64,000 nucleotides of DNA from Camellia lanceoleosa. Lineage: Eukaryota > Streptophyta > Magnoliopsida > Ericales > Theaceae. Shown here piece after piece: positions 47,419-58,915 of this stretch. The notes beneath the pieces were generated by a model, which was not told the origin of the DNA, ran no database searches, and saw only the letters and a list, made by a program, of their open reading frames with translations. Position numbers and translations under genes: made by a program. Positions within the stretch are counted from its first letter, which is position 1, and each line of letters begins with the position of its first letter. Location of the stretch: NCBI GenBank assembly GCA_025200525.1, contig CM045767.1:9407273-9471272 (forward strand). Reading direction: 5' to 3'.

Positions 47419-47962
47419 GGTCGGCCAATGGCCGAAAAAAAGAAAGAAGATTTTTTTTTTAAAATATAACTATTGTTATTTTAAGTTTGTTTTTGTTTTC
47501 TTCATTTCGGTTTTTGTTTTTATGTATATATATATATTCTTTTTTTAAGCATGGAAGATGAAATTAAAGTGCAGAAAATAATAAATAAAACTTAAGCCTA
47601 ATGGCAAAACAAAAAAATAATGGAAAAGAAAAAATAATAATGGGAAGAAAAGAATAAATAAATAAAGGAAATAAAGCCTATTAGTGAAACGGAAAAAAAT
47701 AATAATAATAAAAAAAATAAACGAAATTAAGCCTAATAGCCAAAAAAAATAAAAAAATCAATATATGTAAAATTAAATTAAGCTCAAGATGCAGAACAAA
47801 AATACATAGTTGTGAATAGCAAACTGTTAAAGATAATAAATATATGAAGGACTTGACAACATTCAACTGATAAAAATTTTTCATATCAATGTAGCAATAC
47901 ATATATATCATTTTAATAAAAATTCAAGTTTCACAGTCACAACAAAACCTTTTAAGTAGAAA

Positions 47963-50900
47963 TCAACATTCCAAACTCGCTACGAATAAAATTGAAGCGA
48001 TCTCACTTAAGGGTTTTGTGAAAATATCCGCCAATTGCTTGTCGGTGTTTACAAATTCAAGTATAATATCCCCTCTTTGAACATGATCTCTTAAAAAATA
48101 ATGTCGAATTTCAATATGTTTTGTTCGTAAGTGTTGAACCAGATTTTTGCTTAAATTGATGACACTAGTATTATCACATTTAATAAGGATATGATCATAA
48201 TATAAATCAAAGTCCTCCAATTGTTATTTCATCCAAAGTATTTGGGCACAACAACTTCCAGAAGCTATATATTCAGCTTCGGCCATTGATAAAGCAACAG
48301 AATTTTGCTTTTGGCTAAACTAAGATACTAATGAGTTATCAAGAAAATGACAAGTGTCACTGGAGCTTTTTTTATCAAGTTTGCATCCGGCAAAGTCGGT
48401 ATCCGAGTAACTAATTAAATCAAATGCAACACCTCTAGGATAAAACAGTCCCAAATTTTGAGTGCCAACAGGATATCTAAAATTCTTTTTAACTTGACGA
48501 GATATGATTCCTTAGGATTTGATTGATATCTAGTACACATACAAACACTAAATATAATATCGAGTCTACTTGCAGTTAAATAAAGAAGTGAGCCGATCAT
48601 ACCTCGATATTTTGTTTGATCAATGGACTTACCTTTTTCATCATTGTCTAGCTTAATGGATGTGCTTATAGGTGTTCGACTATTTTTGAGTCATATATGC
48701 CAAACTTTTTGAGTAGTTTTTTGTGTACTTAGCTTGGTTAATAAAATTCCTTCCTTACATTGTTTGATTTGAAGTCCAAGGAAATAATTTAGCTCCCCAT
48801 CATGCTCATCTCAAACTGACCTTGCATACACTTAGCAAATTCCTTACACAAGGTTTCATTAGTAGCACCAAATATAATGTCATCCACATATATTTGCACA
48901 ATAAGTAAATTATCATTTTTAATTTTAACAAAAAGTGTTGTGTCAATCGTTCATCTAGAAAAATTATTTTCAATCAAAAATTTACTTAATCGTTCATACT
49001 ATGCACGAGGTGCTTGTTTCAAACCATATAAAGTTTTGATAGTCTAAAAACATGATTTGGAAAAACACGATCTTCAAAACACAGGGGTTGTTTAACATAA
49101 ACTTCCTCATTTATAAAACCATAAAGAAATGCACTTTTTATATCCATTTTATAAAGTTTGAAATATCTAAAACATGCAAATGCAAGTAACATGCAAATGG
49201 CTTCTAATCTAGCAATCGGAGCAAAGGTTTCATCGAAATCAATACCTTCTTCTTGATTGTATCCTTGTGCAACAAGTCTAGCCTTGTTTTTTATAATTGT
49301 GCCGGATTTATCAAGCTTGTTTCGAAAGATCCATTTGGTATCGATAATGGTATGATCTTTAGGTTTTGGCACAAGTTCCCACACTTTGTTTCTTTCAAAT
49401 TAGTTAAGCTCATTATGTATAGCTATCATCCAATGTTTATCGAATTCGGTTTCTTGAAAGTTTTTAGGCTCAATGCTGAGAGAAAAAAGAAAAGCCAAGT
49501 TACTACAAATGTTTCTCGTGAAGAGCGAGTTTGATACCTTTTGTAGGGTCGCCTAGGATAAAATCCTTAGGGTGAGTATGAATAAACTTCCATTCTCTTG
49601 GCAAATCATCATTGTTTCCTTCTTCTTCTTGAGGTGGGAGAATACGTTGTTCAATTTCTTTGTTCAACTTACATGATTGGTTCTCTTCTTTGTAGATACT
49701 TGAATCTTCCACATTTGGTTCCAAATTTATATTATCACTAACAATTTGCTTTTGAGTAGAAATGTTAGTTTCATCAAATACTACATGTATAGATTCTTCC
49801 ACAACAAGAGTTCTTTTATTAAAAACACGATAAGCTTTGCTAGTTAAGGAATAGCCAAGAAAAATTGCTTCATTAGATTTTGAATCAAATTTACCTAAGT
49901 TATCCTTACCATTATTATGTACAAAACATTTACAACCAAAAAATACAAGTGACTAATGTTGGGCTTTCTATCATGCCAAAGTTTATAAGGAGTCTTTTTG
50001 AGAATAAGTCTAATTAATGCATGATTTAAAATATAGCATGCGGTGTGAACGACTTGACCCAAAAATATTTAGGAAGATTATTTTACAAAGCATTGTTCTA
50101 CTCATCTCTTCTAAAGTTCTATTCTTCCTTTCTACTACACCATTTTGTTGAGGGTTCTAGGTGTTGAAAAATTATGTCCAATACCATGCTCATCACAAAA
50201 CAATTTAAATTTCTCATTTTCAAGTTCTCTACCATGGTGGAATTCGAATATTAGTAATAATAAAGCCTTTTTCATTTTGAATTCTACGACAGAGTTTTGT
50301 GAAAGAAGAAAAGGTTTCATCTTTGTGTGATAAAAACATAACCCATGTAAATCTTGAATAATCATCAACAATAACAAGACAATAACATTTACCACCTAGA
50401 CTAGATGTCCTTGAGGGACCAAATAAATCCATATGCAATAGTTGTAAAGGTCTAGTTGTGGAAATATGAGATTTCGATTTAAATGATGTTTTAGTTTGTT
50501 TTTCTTGTTGACAAGCAGTACAAAGATGATCTTTTTCAAATTTAATTTTTGGAAGTCCAATGACCAAATCCTTTCTCAAAAGTTTAGCAATTAAATCCAT
50601 ATGAGTATGACCAAGTCTTCTATGCCATAACCAACTATTTTCATTATTAACATATAAACATTTAACATCACTAGCATAGAGATCATTAAGATGAAAAACA
50701 TAAACATTATTATAGCGATTACCAATGAATAAAGCTTTATGATCATTTGTGCTTTGAATTGTGCAATGTGATTTGATTACCTTTATCACATAATTGACCA
50801 ATACTAAGTAGGTTATGCTTAAGTCCATCAACAAGTAAAACATTTTCAATAGAAGGGTTAGGAGAAATACCGGTACTGCCAATACCGATGATTTTTCCTT

Positions 50901-51012
50901 TCTTGTTGTCTCCAAAAGTAACAAATCCTCTATCTTTCGATGATAGTTTAGTAAAGAATGATTTATCTCCGGTCATGTGTCTGGAACATCCACTATCAAG
51001 GTATCACTTCCC
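47963..51012 (-). pseudogene. pol: SIRE-like Copia pol, decayed
   Basis: Reading the minus strand from 51012: protease with LDSGCSRHMTGD (active-site DSG kept), then KHNLLSIGQLC. Integrase follows, with zinc finger WHRRLGH/CTAC and core MDLFGP at 50750-50390. The second core acidic residue region is hit by a frameshift near 50240, and NGVVERKN follows near 50130. RT (49384 down to about 48850) shows YVDDIIFG, with DIKSAFLYG and ARLVAQGYNQEEG. RNase H (48400-47963) shows AEAEYIA and a C-terminal KQLADIFTKPLSE. Multiple stops occur, several where tryptophan or glutamine codons are usual. Confidence 0.92.
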
Positions 51013-51510
51013 TTCTTTAGCTTTGAACTTAAAACAAACCTACAATATGACAATCAAGTGTTGGTTTTTGGTACCCATAGTTTCTTGGGTCCTTCTTGGT
51101 TAGTTTTGTTAGATCCCTTAATAATCCAAATCTTTTTAATTCCCATGTTCATATCCTTTTTGAATGGATAATAAGATATATAATGGCCTTTCTTTCTACA
51201 ATAATGATAAGTAATATAAGGGTGTGTTATAAGAGTTGCCTTTTCAAAAATTGCATTGAGATTCTTTTGTTTCTTAATAGGGTCATATCTAATGCCTGCT
51301 TATCGAAAACACATCTTTGATTTTCAAGAAGCATGTTGAGATTATTTCTACATTTTACAAATTTTTCAAGTGTTTTTGTTAAAGCAGATAGTGTCAAAAT
51401 CATTTTTCAAAATAATTTTTTCTTTCTTTAATTCTTCTACATTACTAGATAAAGATGCAACAGATTTTTTAACACATTATTTTTGGCACAAACTTTTCTA
51501 AATTCATCTT

Positions 51511-52604
51511 TTAGTTCATGGAATGCACTTTCAAGTTCTTCATAAAAGTAGTTACCTCATCTTGAGTAGAGTCTTCATCTTCAAGAGCCATGAGACACAA
51601 GTTGGCTACTTCATTTTCAATTTCATCACTTGAGCTTTTATCTTCACTTTCTCTCCAAGCTGCTACCATGGCCTTTTTGTTTCTTTTGTAGTCTTTTCCA
51701 TGATTCTTCAATTTTGGACAATCCATCTTCATATGTCCAGGATTTTTGCACTCATAGCAAATTATAGGCTCTTTCTTGTTATTTTTGTTGTACTCTTTCT
51801 TGAAAGGTCTTCTTCCTTCATAATTGTTTTTCTTGAAGTGCTTTTTGAGATTTCTACTAAACATGACACAGCTTTCATCCTCACTAGAGTTTTCATGTTC
51901 TTCTTCATTTGATGAGGCTTTGAATGCAATTCCACTTTTTTTTTTTTTTTTCAACATCCTCATGTCCTTTCATGGTGATCTCATGAGTCATAAAGGAACC
52001 CACAAGCTCATCCAATCCAAGTGTGAAGAGATTTTTGGCTTCTATAATGGCCGTAACCTTTGTTTCCCAATTCTTTGGTAAACACTTAAGAATTTTTTTT
52101 ACCAACTCACTATTAGTATAAGTTTTGTCAAGAGATTTCAAAGAGTTTACAATTTCAGCCAATCTAGTAAACATACTTGAAATAGATTCATCAAAGTTCA
52201 TTTTAAACAATTCATAACTATGAACAAGCATATCAATACGAGATTCATTCACTTGGTTTATACCTTCATACGTTACCTCAAGTTTGTCCCAAATTTCTTT
52301 TGCCGAATCACAACTTGAAATTCTATTATACTCCTTAGAGTCTAATCCATAAATAAGGGTGAGTTTGGCTTTAGCATTGGCTTGCAATAATTTATGATCT
52401 CTCATCACATTCATCTTCAGTTTTAGGTACACTAATATTGTCTACTAATTTGGTAGGAATTTTTGGACCTTTGGTGACAATAATTCACATGGCATAATCA
52501 GTGACTTGTAGGTATAAGGTCATTTTATCCTTCCAATGACTATAGTTGTTTTTGTCAAACAATGGTAGCCTATTTGTGACTTGTCCTTCAGCTAAGGTTG
52601 CTAT
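51511..52604 (-). pseudogene. gag: SIRE-like Copia gag, decayed
   Basis: The minus-strand frame enters near 52604, where the expected start codon reads ATA. It shows NRLPLFDKNNYSHWKDKM, then the capsid-like region (52432-51905) and a CCHC knuckle at 51718-51759 (CYECKNPGHMKMDC), which is intact. A T16 run on the plus strand (51936-51951; A16 in the gene) coincides with a frame change between the capsid and nucleocapsid parts. Another frame change lies near 52430, and an in-frame TGA replaces a usual tryptophan near 52480. Confidence 0.9.
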
Positions 52605-52641
52605 GGATCGGAACTCCTAGATGGTTAAATCTAAAATAAGA

Positions 52642-52659
52642 GTCTAGGCTCTGATACCA
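52642..52659 (-). other. Primer binding site of the SIRE-like element
   Basis: On the minus strand TGGTATCAGAGCCTAGAC lies two bases after the LTR end. It is a perfect initiator tRNA-Met match over the first 12 bases. Confidence 0.93.
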
Positions 52660-52661
52660 AT

Positions 52662-53839
52662 TGTTACCCAAAAGACAACCTAAGAGGGGGGTGAATTAGG
52701 TTTTTACAATTAAAAATTAATAATACCCTAATAAAAATTATGATTAGCAAAATAGATAAATATAGTTAATGAAACAAAAAAAATTAAAACAAGTGTTCTA
52801 GCAACTATGTCAGTTAATGATTTTAGCACAATGTAAATGTGAAATATAACTGTAGCAATTTAAATAAAATAAAGAGATAAGGGAGAGAGAGGCAAACAAA
52901 TTTATAGTGGTTTGGTTTCAACTCGACCTACGTCCACTCCTCAAGCTGCACTTGAGATTTTCGACTATGCTCTAGCTTCACGGGGTGCTAGCAACCTCTT
53001 TACAAATGGAGCAATCCTCCACAGATTTTACACATACTTTCTAAGTCAAGAATACTAAGTGTACTACACTCTTACAAGGTTGAAAAGAAGTTGTTTTTGC
53101 TTTCACAGAAAGCTACAAGAATTATTTCTCAAAGATAGATATAAAAATGAAGTTTTAGATTTTCTGTAAACCTCACACAGGAAAGATGAACTTAATGCTA
53201 TAAGACTCAGTGTATAATTTCTGAGAGAGGATACAAACAAAAATTAAAGAACACTTCTCAGAAAATTTTTCAAAGAATAGATATGGGTGATTATAGATCA
53301 AAGAATATTTTCTGATTTTTTGTAGTAACTTATTTACATTAGAGGTTTTGGTATATATAATGAAACTTATAGCCGTTTATAGCCGTTGTACTCCATCATT
53401 ACTAATTTGAATATCTTTCACTCCATCATTATAAATTTGAATATCTTCCATTTGAACCTTTTGGCCTGCTACTGTGTTGGGCTGTTTGAACCTTTATTTT
53501 GGGATGTTTAAACTCCTGATTTAATCAAATATTAAATACATTCTAACAACATTTAGAATAAAGGTTTAGGTGAGAAATAATGGGACAAAATAAATTTTGA
53601 TTTTATTTTTCTCTTTGAAATAAATCATCAAAATAAATTTTGATTCTATTTTTCTTTTTCAAATAAATTAAAATATAATTAAATAAATCATCAAAATAAA
53701 TTTTGGATTCTATTTTTCTCTTTCAAATAAATTAAAACATAATTAAATAAATCATCAAAATAAATTTTGGATTCTATTTTTCTCTTTTAAATAAATTAAA
53801 ACATAATTAAATAAATCATCAAAATAAATAAGTTTAACA
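52662..53839 (-). repeat. 5' LTR of the SIRE-like element
   Basis: A 1178-bp direct copy of 45068-46214. On the minus strand a TATATATA box lies at about 53352-53359, and a tandem array of ~63-bp units (AAATAAATCATCAAAATAAA core, four starts near 53619, 53681, 53744 and 53807) occupies the U3 end. Confidence 0.95.
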
Positions 53840-54011
53840 AATTCAAATATATAATTATTGATGTCCAATCTTGATTTTTTACATGAATATTTTACTTAAT
53901 GAATCTTAAAAAACAAACGATTTAAATCACTAAAATTGTTTTCAAAATAAGTCTGCCAACTCAAACTTTCTCTCAAATTAAAATGACCAACACAGGAGAG
54001 CGAAACCCATC

Positions 54012-54261
54012 TTAGCCTTCGTTTGGGAAGTGGGTTGACTTTTTAATTTTTTAGACTATTTTAGCCTTGGGCTAAAATGCTTGGTTTGGGAAGAGCTTTT
54101 GATTTTTTTTAGCTTTTTTAATTTTTTTATGAGAGAAAGAATGTAATGATTATGAATTGGAGATGATATTATGCCTTATTGAATTAAAAAATATATTTTA
54201 TTTTTTTGTAACTAAAATAACCCCAAATCCATTCAAACCATCTTCCCAAACAGAGGCCTAA
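54012..54261. mobile_element. MITE (~250 bp) with 20-bp terminal inverted repeats
   Basis: The left terminus TTAGCCTTCGTTTGGGAAG and the reverse complement of the right terminus TTAGGCCTCTGTTTGGGAAG match with a few differences. The interior is A/T-rich and non-coding. Termini of this kind occur in PIF/Harbinger- and hAT-related MITEs. The target duplication is not clear. Confidence 0.75.
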
Positions 54262-55239
54262 TATATTTTGCCTTTCATGATAGATGGCCCATCTACGGGT
54301 CCAAAAAAATATTTTTTTCTTCTATGTCATAAAAATGAAGTTCAGTGACTAAAAAAATATTTTACCTTCCATTGCATTAAATTTTTTATCCAGTGATCCA
54401 AAAATATTCTTCGATTTTGCTTTTTGATCAAAATATTTAATCTTTGATTGCTTGCCTACTTTGGAATAAAATTGAAGTTCCTAACACACTACAAATATTT
54501 ATAATTACGGTACATAAAATCATAACTTTCTTACTATATTTATTTTTGTAAGAATATACAATAAATTTCTTCATATATGTATAAATAGTATGGAATTAAT
54601 TTTCTATTTATATAAGAAATTAAGGCTATGTTTGTTTTGCAGCTTGAGTTGCCGGATTAGACTACCATAGTTATGAGTCCCACCTACAACATATTTGGTA
54701 GTTAAATGAAAGGGTGGATTGATAGTCTAAGGGACTTAGTAATCTCCTTCAGTAGAGAGATTAACTTGGCTGAGATTAAGAAAATAATAAGGAGATTGAG
54801 TTCATTTTATATAAAAATTTTATTTTTTTAATTTAATTTTTTTTTACCAAGTGTATTTGTTTGTTTTAATATTTGTTTTAATTTTATTAATATAAAATAA
54901 TTATTTATGTATTTTATATAAAATAATTTAATAACCCATCACTTACCATCTCATATATTATTATCAAAATAAACATATTTTTATTTAATCCCTCACTAAC
55001 AATCTTTATAATAATAATTTTTTTACTGATCATTATCACACTAATAAATTTTTTCAATTTAATCTACCACACAGACCTGAATTGAAGTACACACTTATTG
55101 CATTTCAATGCTCCTCATCATGATGACCAACCAATGGGTTGTGAAAAGTAGTGTACCTATCTTGAGACTTCAATGTCTAAACTTGTAATGTGTGGTCCAT
55201 TTTGTACAAGAAAGAAACGGGAGGAACTAAAAAAAAAAA

Positions 55240-55396
55240 TTATTATATGTATTAATTAATGTATTAATAAATGATGTGGTATTATTTTAAAAATTTTAGA
55301 TATTTATAATATGTATAATAAATATGATCAGTAATAATGTTATAATAATATTAATTAATATACTAGTTAGTACACTAATTAATATATATAACACCA
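55240..55396 (+). repeat. MITE family copy 3
   Basis: Related to 27081-27236 by TTAATGTATTAATAAATGATGTGG, GATATTTATAATATG and the ACACTAATTAATA end; more diverged. Confidence 0.5.
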
Positions 55397-55897
55397 CTGT
55401 TAAAAAAAACACAAAAAATAAAAATTCCCTACAATGCAAAGGGAGGAATGAGACAAAGGAGAAGACAAAGGATACTTTCCTCTTCCTTAATTAATTATTA
55501 AACTACCTTTAATTTATCAATTAATGCTTTCCTTTCTTTATGATTTTTTCCCCACCAACTAAAGAATTGAAAGAATGCTGACACTTTTTTTTTGGAAAAA
55601 ATGATTATACCATTTATTCCCGTATTTTTATTAAAATTTTAAGTTTTGGCGTAACCTTTCCATCCCTATTATCTTTTTTTTTTACTATTAATTTTTTGTG
55701 CCAAATAAATCTTTGTTTACTCCTCACAGGAAATTTCTTGTATCAAATCATATTGTTGGTTTTTTGGCTTTGGAAGGTTATTTTTGTAATTGTGAGCATG
55801 CCAGCAATGATCAATTAGTCCTTAAAGAAAATTAATTACCAACCAATTATCAAACGATTATGTTTTAGTTCTTTTAGCCTTAATGAAGAGAATTTTT

Positions 55898-56514
55898 GCT
55901 AGTGATTTTGCTTAGGAGAAATAAACTGACAATGATTAATTGAAAAACAATTGCAGTATTTCATTAAGTAAAACGAAAGATTTATAATGATCCAATTCAG
56001 CCTCGTAGAGGTTTACAGTAACAATTTACTTGAAACTACTCTTATGAACGAAGTGTAGTACAAGAATTTTAAAGTACAGGAATGTAAAGAACAAGAAATG
56101 TAAAATTGGAAAAGAAATAAAGTAGAATAAAATTGATTTTTTGGATCTGAGTCTGAGGCTTTTTTTTGGGGCCTTCTCTGCTATTTATACTTCTTAAGGA
56201 TGACCATCGAACTGCACTTCTAACCGTCAAATCGTTCCTCCATGATCGCTGATCATGTTGCCTTATACTTAGCTCCACTATGCCATCACTTGCAGTTAGG
56301 CTTCTCTCCTGATTTTTAAATTTAAATGTGAGTAACCGTTGAAGCCACATCACTTTGCATCCTTTGCTGATCCAGTGCTACGCAGATCTTGTAAGAACCA
56401 ATACTAAATGTGACGTGTACGATCACGATCGAAAACTTGAATAGTCTTCCCGTATTGCCTTTATTTTGCCACGTGTTGAATTGTAATTGGCTTATACAAA
56501 ATATGTAGCCAACA
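55898..56514 (-). repeat. Probable 3' LTR of the Tat-like element (617 bp)
   Basis: On the minus strand it starts TGTTGGCTACATA, directly after a G-rich tract, and ends ACTAGCA at 55898. A TATAAATAG box occurs on the minus strand near 56191-56199. The second LTR is not in the window, so both the call and the left end are inferred from termini, purine tract and promoter. Confidence 0.6.
56191..56199 (-). promoter_or_regulatory. TATA box of the Tat-like LTR
   Basis: On the minus strand GTATAAATAGCAG lies about 320 bp into the LTR, a good plant TATA consensus. Confidence 0.55.
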
Positions 56515-56529
56515 TTACCCCCCCGCATT
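56515..56529 (-). other. Polypurine tract of the Tat-like element
   Basis: On the minus strand AATGCGGGGGGGTAA immediately precedes the LTR start TGTTGGC. Confidence 0.65.
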
Positions 56530-56706
56530 AATATACCCAATACTTGGTGACATTAGTGGATCAAGGTCTTTTATCCACGTTTTAGAACGTGTATGGGCTT
56601 TACATTTTTAGAAATACAACCGTCATTCATTGATGAACATTTGCATTAACTTCTCTTTGATCTCTTAAACACGCCCATTATCTCAGTATTCGAAAAGTCC
56701 AATTCA

Positions 56707-57932
56707 ATGGAGAAACAGGCATTTTCTTATTTCGATCAAGCATATGAAGAGTTGTCTGATAATACCGTTCGTTCTCGAAAGAATCTTCGTGCATTGATTA
56801 GCCACCTTTACCCACCTTCCTATATTCAAGTCATGGAAACTTTCGCAAATTATCAACCTTTGGATTACGAACATACTGTCCACAATCCCTTGATTCAGAA
56901 ATTTGCAAATATAGACATGGGAAGTTCTTCTTCGAATTCACAATCTTCTACATGGGATGAGGCTGTGGCTTCTTCTTCTTCTTCTGGGGCTTCTGGTTGG
57001 AGAAGCTAGTCGGAACCTGAGGTATCTGAATTGAGGAAGGGAGTTAATCATCACTTTGTCGAGTTCACTGATTCTCTAGAATTTCTTTCTGATGCTCGAA
57101 GCTCAGTGGTTTATCCTTACGTGTCCATCGACCGTCGACGCAGTTTAGAGGACAATCTGCTCGTAGCATGGTACACATCCTCCATGCCTACAAAGATAGT
57201 ACAAGCTACCCAATGCCCAGAAGAGGCACAAGGGTGTAACCCATCGTTCTTAACCCAGAACGCGAAGCTTTGCCTTTCTGACTGGCTTGATTATGTTAAT
57301 GCCCCTCAGTTTCCTCTTACTTTCGAGATAGAAGCCCCTATACCTCCTCCTCCGCAAAATCCCTGCTGGACAGAGAGACTGAGGCTTACCCTCTCTGCGA
57401 ACAAGGTTTTTCCTCCTTATAAGCCTCCATCTTCCCCTATTCCAACTCAGTGGAAGCAAGCCCAACTTCTGCTTATGGCCTTTTCTCACTTGCCTTTCAA
57501 TGTTTTTGAAGACGATGTTCCTCTCAAGAACTTTCGATGGGCTTGTGATATTATGACTCGGAGTCACGTCCTCAACCCCATTGCCCAAGCAGAACTCCAA
57601 ATGTTTTTAGACCAACTCCCGTTGCTTCTTCATTGGCACCGGACTTCTGCGACCACCACTCAATCTTTGAACCAACTTTCATCCCTTCGAGTTCATACCC
57701 AGTATGAAGCAGAGAATCTTATCGAAGAATATGATGACTTCAAAAATAAAGACTCTTCGTACTGGGATGACTTGGATATGGACGAGTTGGAACAAGGGTT
57801 AAAAGAAACAGCATTCAAAATAAAGGCTGAAGAGCTCTTTTATCAAGTGAGAGCACATCAACTTCAGCAACCAAGCTTGGAGAAAATAGAGCATAGAATA
57901 AAAAAGGAACAGCAATTTATTGACCATAGTTG
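56707..57932 (+). pseudogene. Antisense ORF A of the Tat-like element, ~408 codons, unknown family
   Basis: One frame runs from ATG 56707 (MEKQAFSYFDQAYEEL) to TGA 57930, broken only by a TAG at 57007, so it is nearly intact. Order of features: a helical N-terminus (about residues 1-60), a Ser-rich linker (about 75-100, flanking the stop), a mixed region with Pro-rich stretch PIPPPPQNPCW (about residue 220), a hydrophobic helix-rich segment (QAQLLLMAFSHLPFNVFEDD), and an acidic to charged C-terminal coiled-coil-like tail. There are no zinc finger, protease, RT or integrase motifs. It lies just inside the LTR, antisense to pol and in the same direction as the PMD gene 1 kb downstream. It could be an accessory protein of the element or a captured host gene. 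Near-intactness contrasts with the decay of pol. Confidence 0.65.
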
Positions 57933-58915
57933 AACTAAATTCCATGATCTTGTTATTTATTCTATTCCTTACTTTTATGAACTCGAATTTGTACCCAAAG
58001 AGGGCCTTTCGATGTAATTGCTTTGGTTTCAATACAATTAAAACATTTCTCTCTATTTGGCATGGTTTGACTTTATCTCCGTTTGTTTTTACAAGCAAAT
58101 TTAGGGCTTCGAACTCACCAATCTCATCTTTCGAATCTAGATTCAATCATCTCAAATGAAACACTAAAAAAGCCAACAAGAGCTTTTCCAATTTATGGAA
58201 TACAGTTGACAACTTTTGCTGATTTTCATTTCGAATCAGTGCTTTGAATTTAACAGTCTTACCCCTTAAAGCTTGTTTTAATCATATCCAACATATGGTC
58301 ATATGATTAATACGATCAATTAGTTTTAAATTAATCATTTTTGCTTCGAATAATAGTCCATACTTTCCAAAATGTGAAAGCTCCTTTTAAGGGCTGTATT
58401 GTTTTAATCCGAGAAACAGTCTCTTCTGTATACTATCAAACCAACTAATGGTTTTGATACTTCGAACAACAATTTCCATCCTTAAGGGATCTCAAGTTTT
58501 GCTTCGAAGGATACTATTCTCACTAAGAAACCTAAAACAGGTCTTTAAACCCCTTCGAAGTAAACAAATACTTGAACATTTTTACATCCTTAGGTGGGGA
58601 ATGTGCTTCGAAGCAGGCTTTCGACATTCAAAGTTATTTGTCATTTCATTCTGGTGCTAAAAACTGGCTTCGAAGCCAAATATTTTATTTCGAAATTGAC
58701 AGCACATTTGGAATGTGTTTTTCCCTCCAAAAGTATCAATATTGAAAGAAACTCTTCGTATATGTACTTTTAGTACTTCTCTACGAATTACATGATATAT
58801 TTTCCAGACATAAAGGTTTTAGAACCCTTTTATTTCGTATTCTGAAATCACTCGTTTGTTCAACACACAAACCCTTCTCCCCTATTAACCCTTTCTTTCT
58901 TGCTACTTGCCACCA
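57933..58915 (+). promoter_or_regulatory. Intergenic region with ten TTCGAA palindromes
   Basis: Ten copies of TTCGAA lie between 58108 and 58694, at 58108, 58130, 58230, 58345, 58461, 58503, 58554, 58607, 58669 and 58689; several are extended to CTTCGAAG. By base composition I expect about 0.2 in this length. The stretch separates ORF A from the PMD gene and has no coding frame of its own. A binding-site array or an expanded repeat are both possible. Confidence 0.5.

Larger units (their letters stand above)
45068..53839 (-). mobile_element. SIRE-like Ty1/Copia retrotransposon, minus strand, with an antisense extra ORF
   Basis: LTRs 45068-46214 (1147 bp) and 52662-53839 (1178 bp) are flanked by the perfect duplication AATTC (45063-45067, 53840-53844). 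On the minus strand the LTR begins TGTTA and ends GGGTAACA. A primer site follows the right LTR and a purine tract precedes the left one. Gag, protease, integrase, RT and RNase H relics appear in Copia order on the minus strand. Motifs such as LKHNLLSI and KQLADIFTKPLSE are like the SIRE/Maximus group. LTR divergence, hand-counted over about 330 bp, is roughly 6-7%, older than the Copia element at 800. A plus-strand ORF lies between pol and the 3' LTR. Confidence 0.95.
53845..55897. other. AT-rich spacer with MITEs
   Basis: No coding region. It contains the elements at 54012-54261 and 55240-55396, and a possible further MITE-like stretch at about 54626-55080 (GGCTATGTTTGTTTTGCAG start) whose second end I could not match. 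Confidence 0.5.

Noticed and set aside
54626..55080. A further MITE starting GGCTATGTTTG
   Set aside because: The left end resembles a MITE terminus, but I could not find a matching inverted right end.
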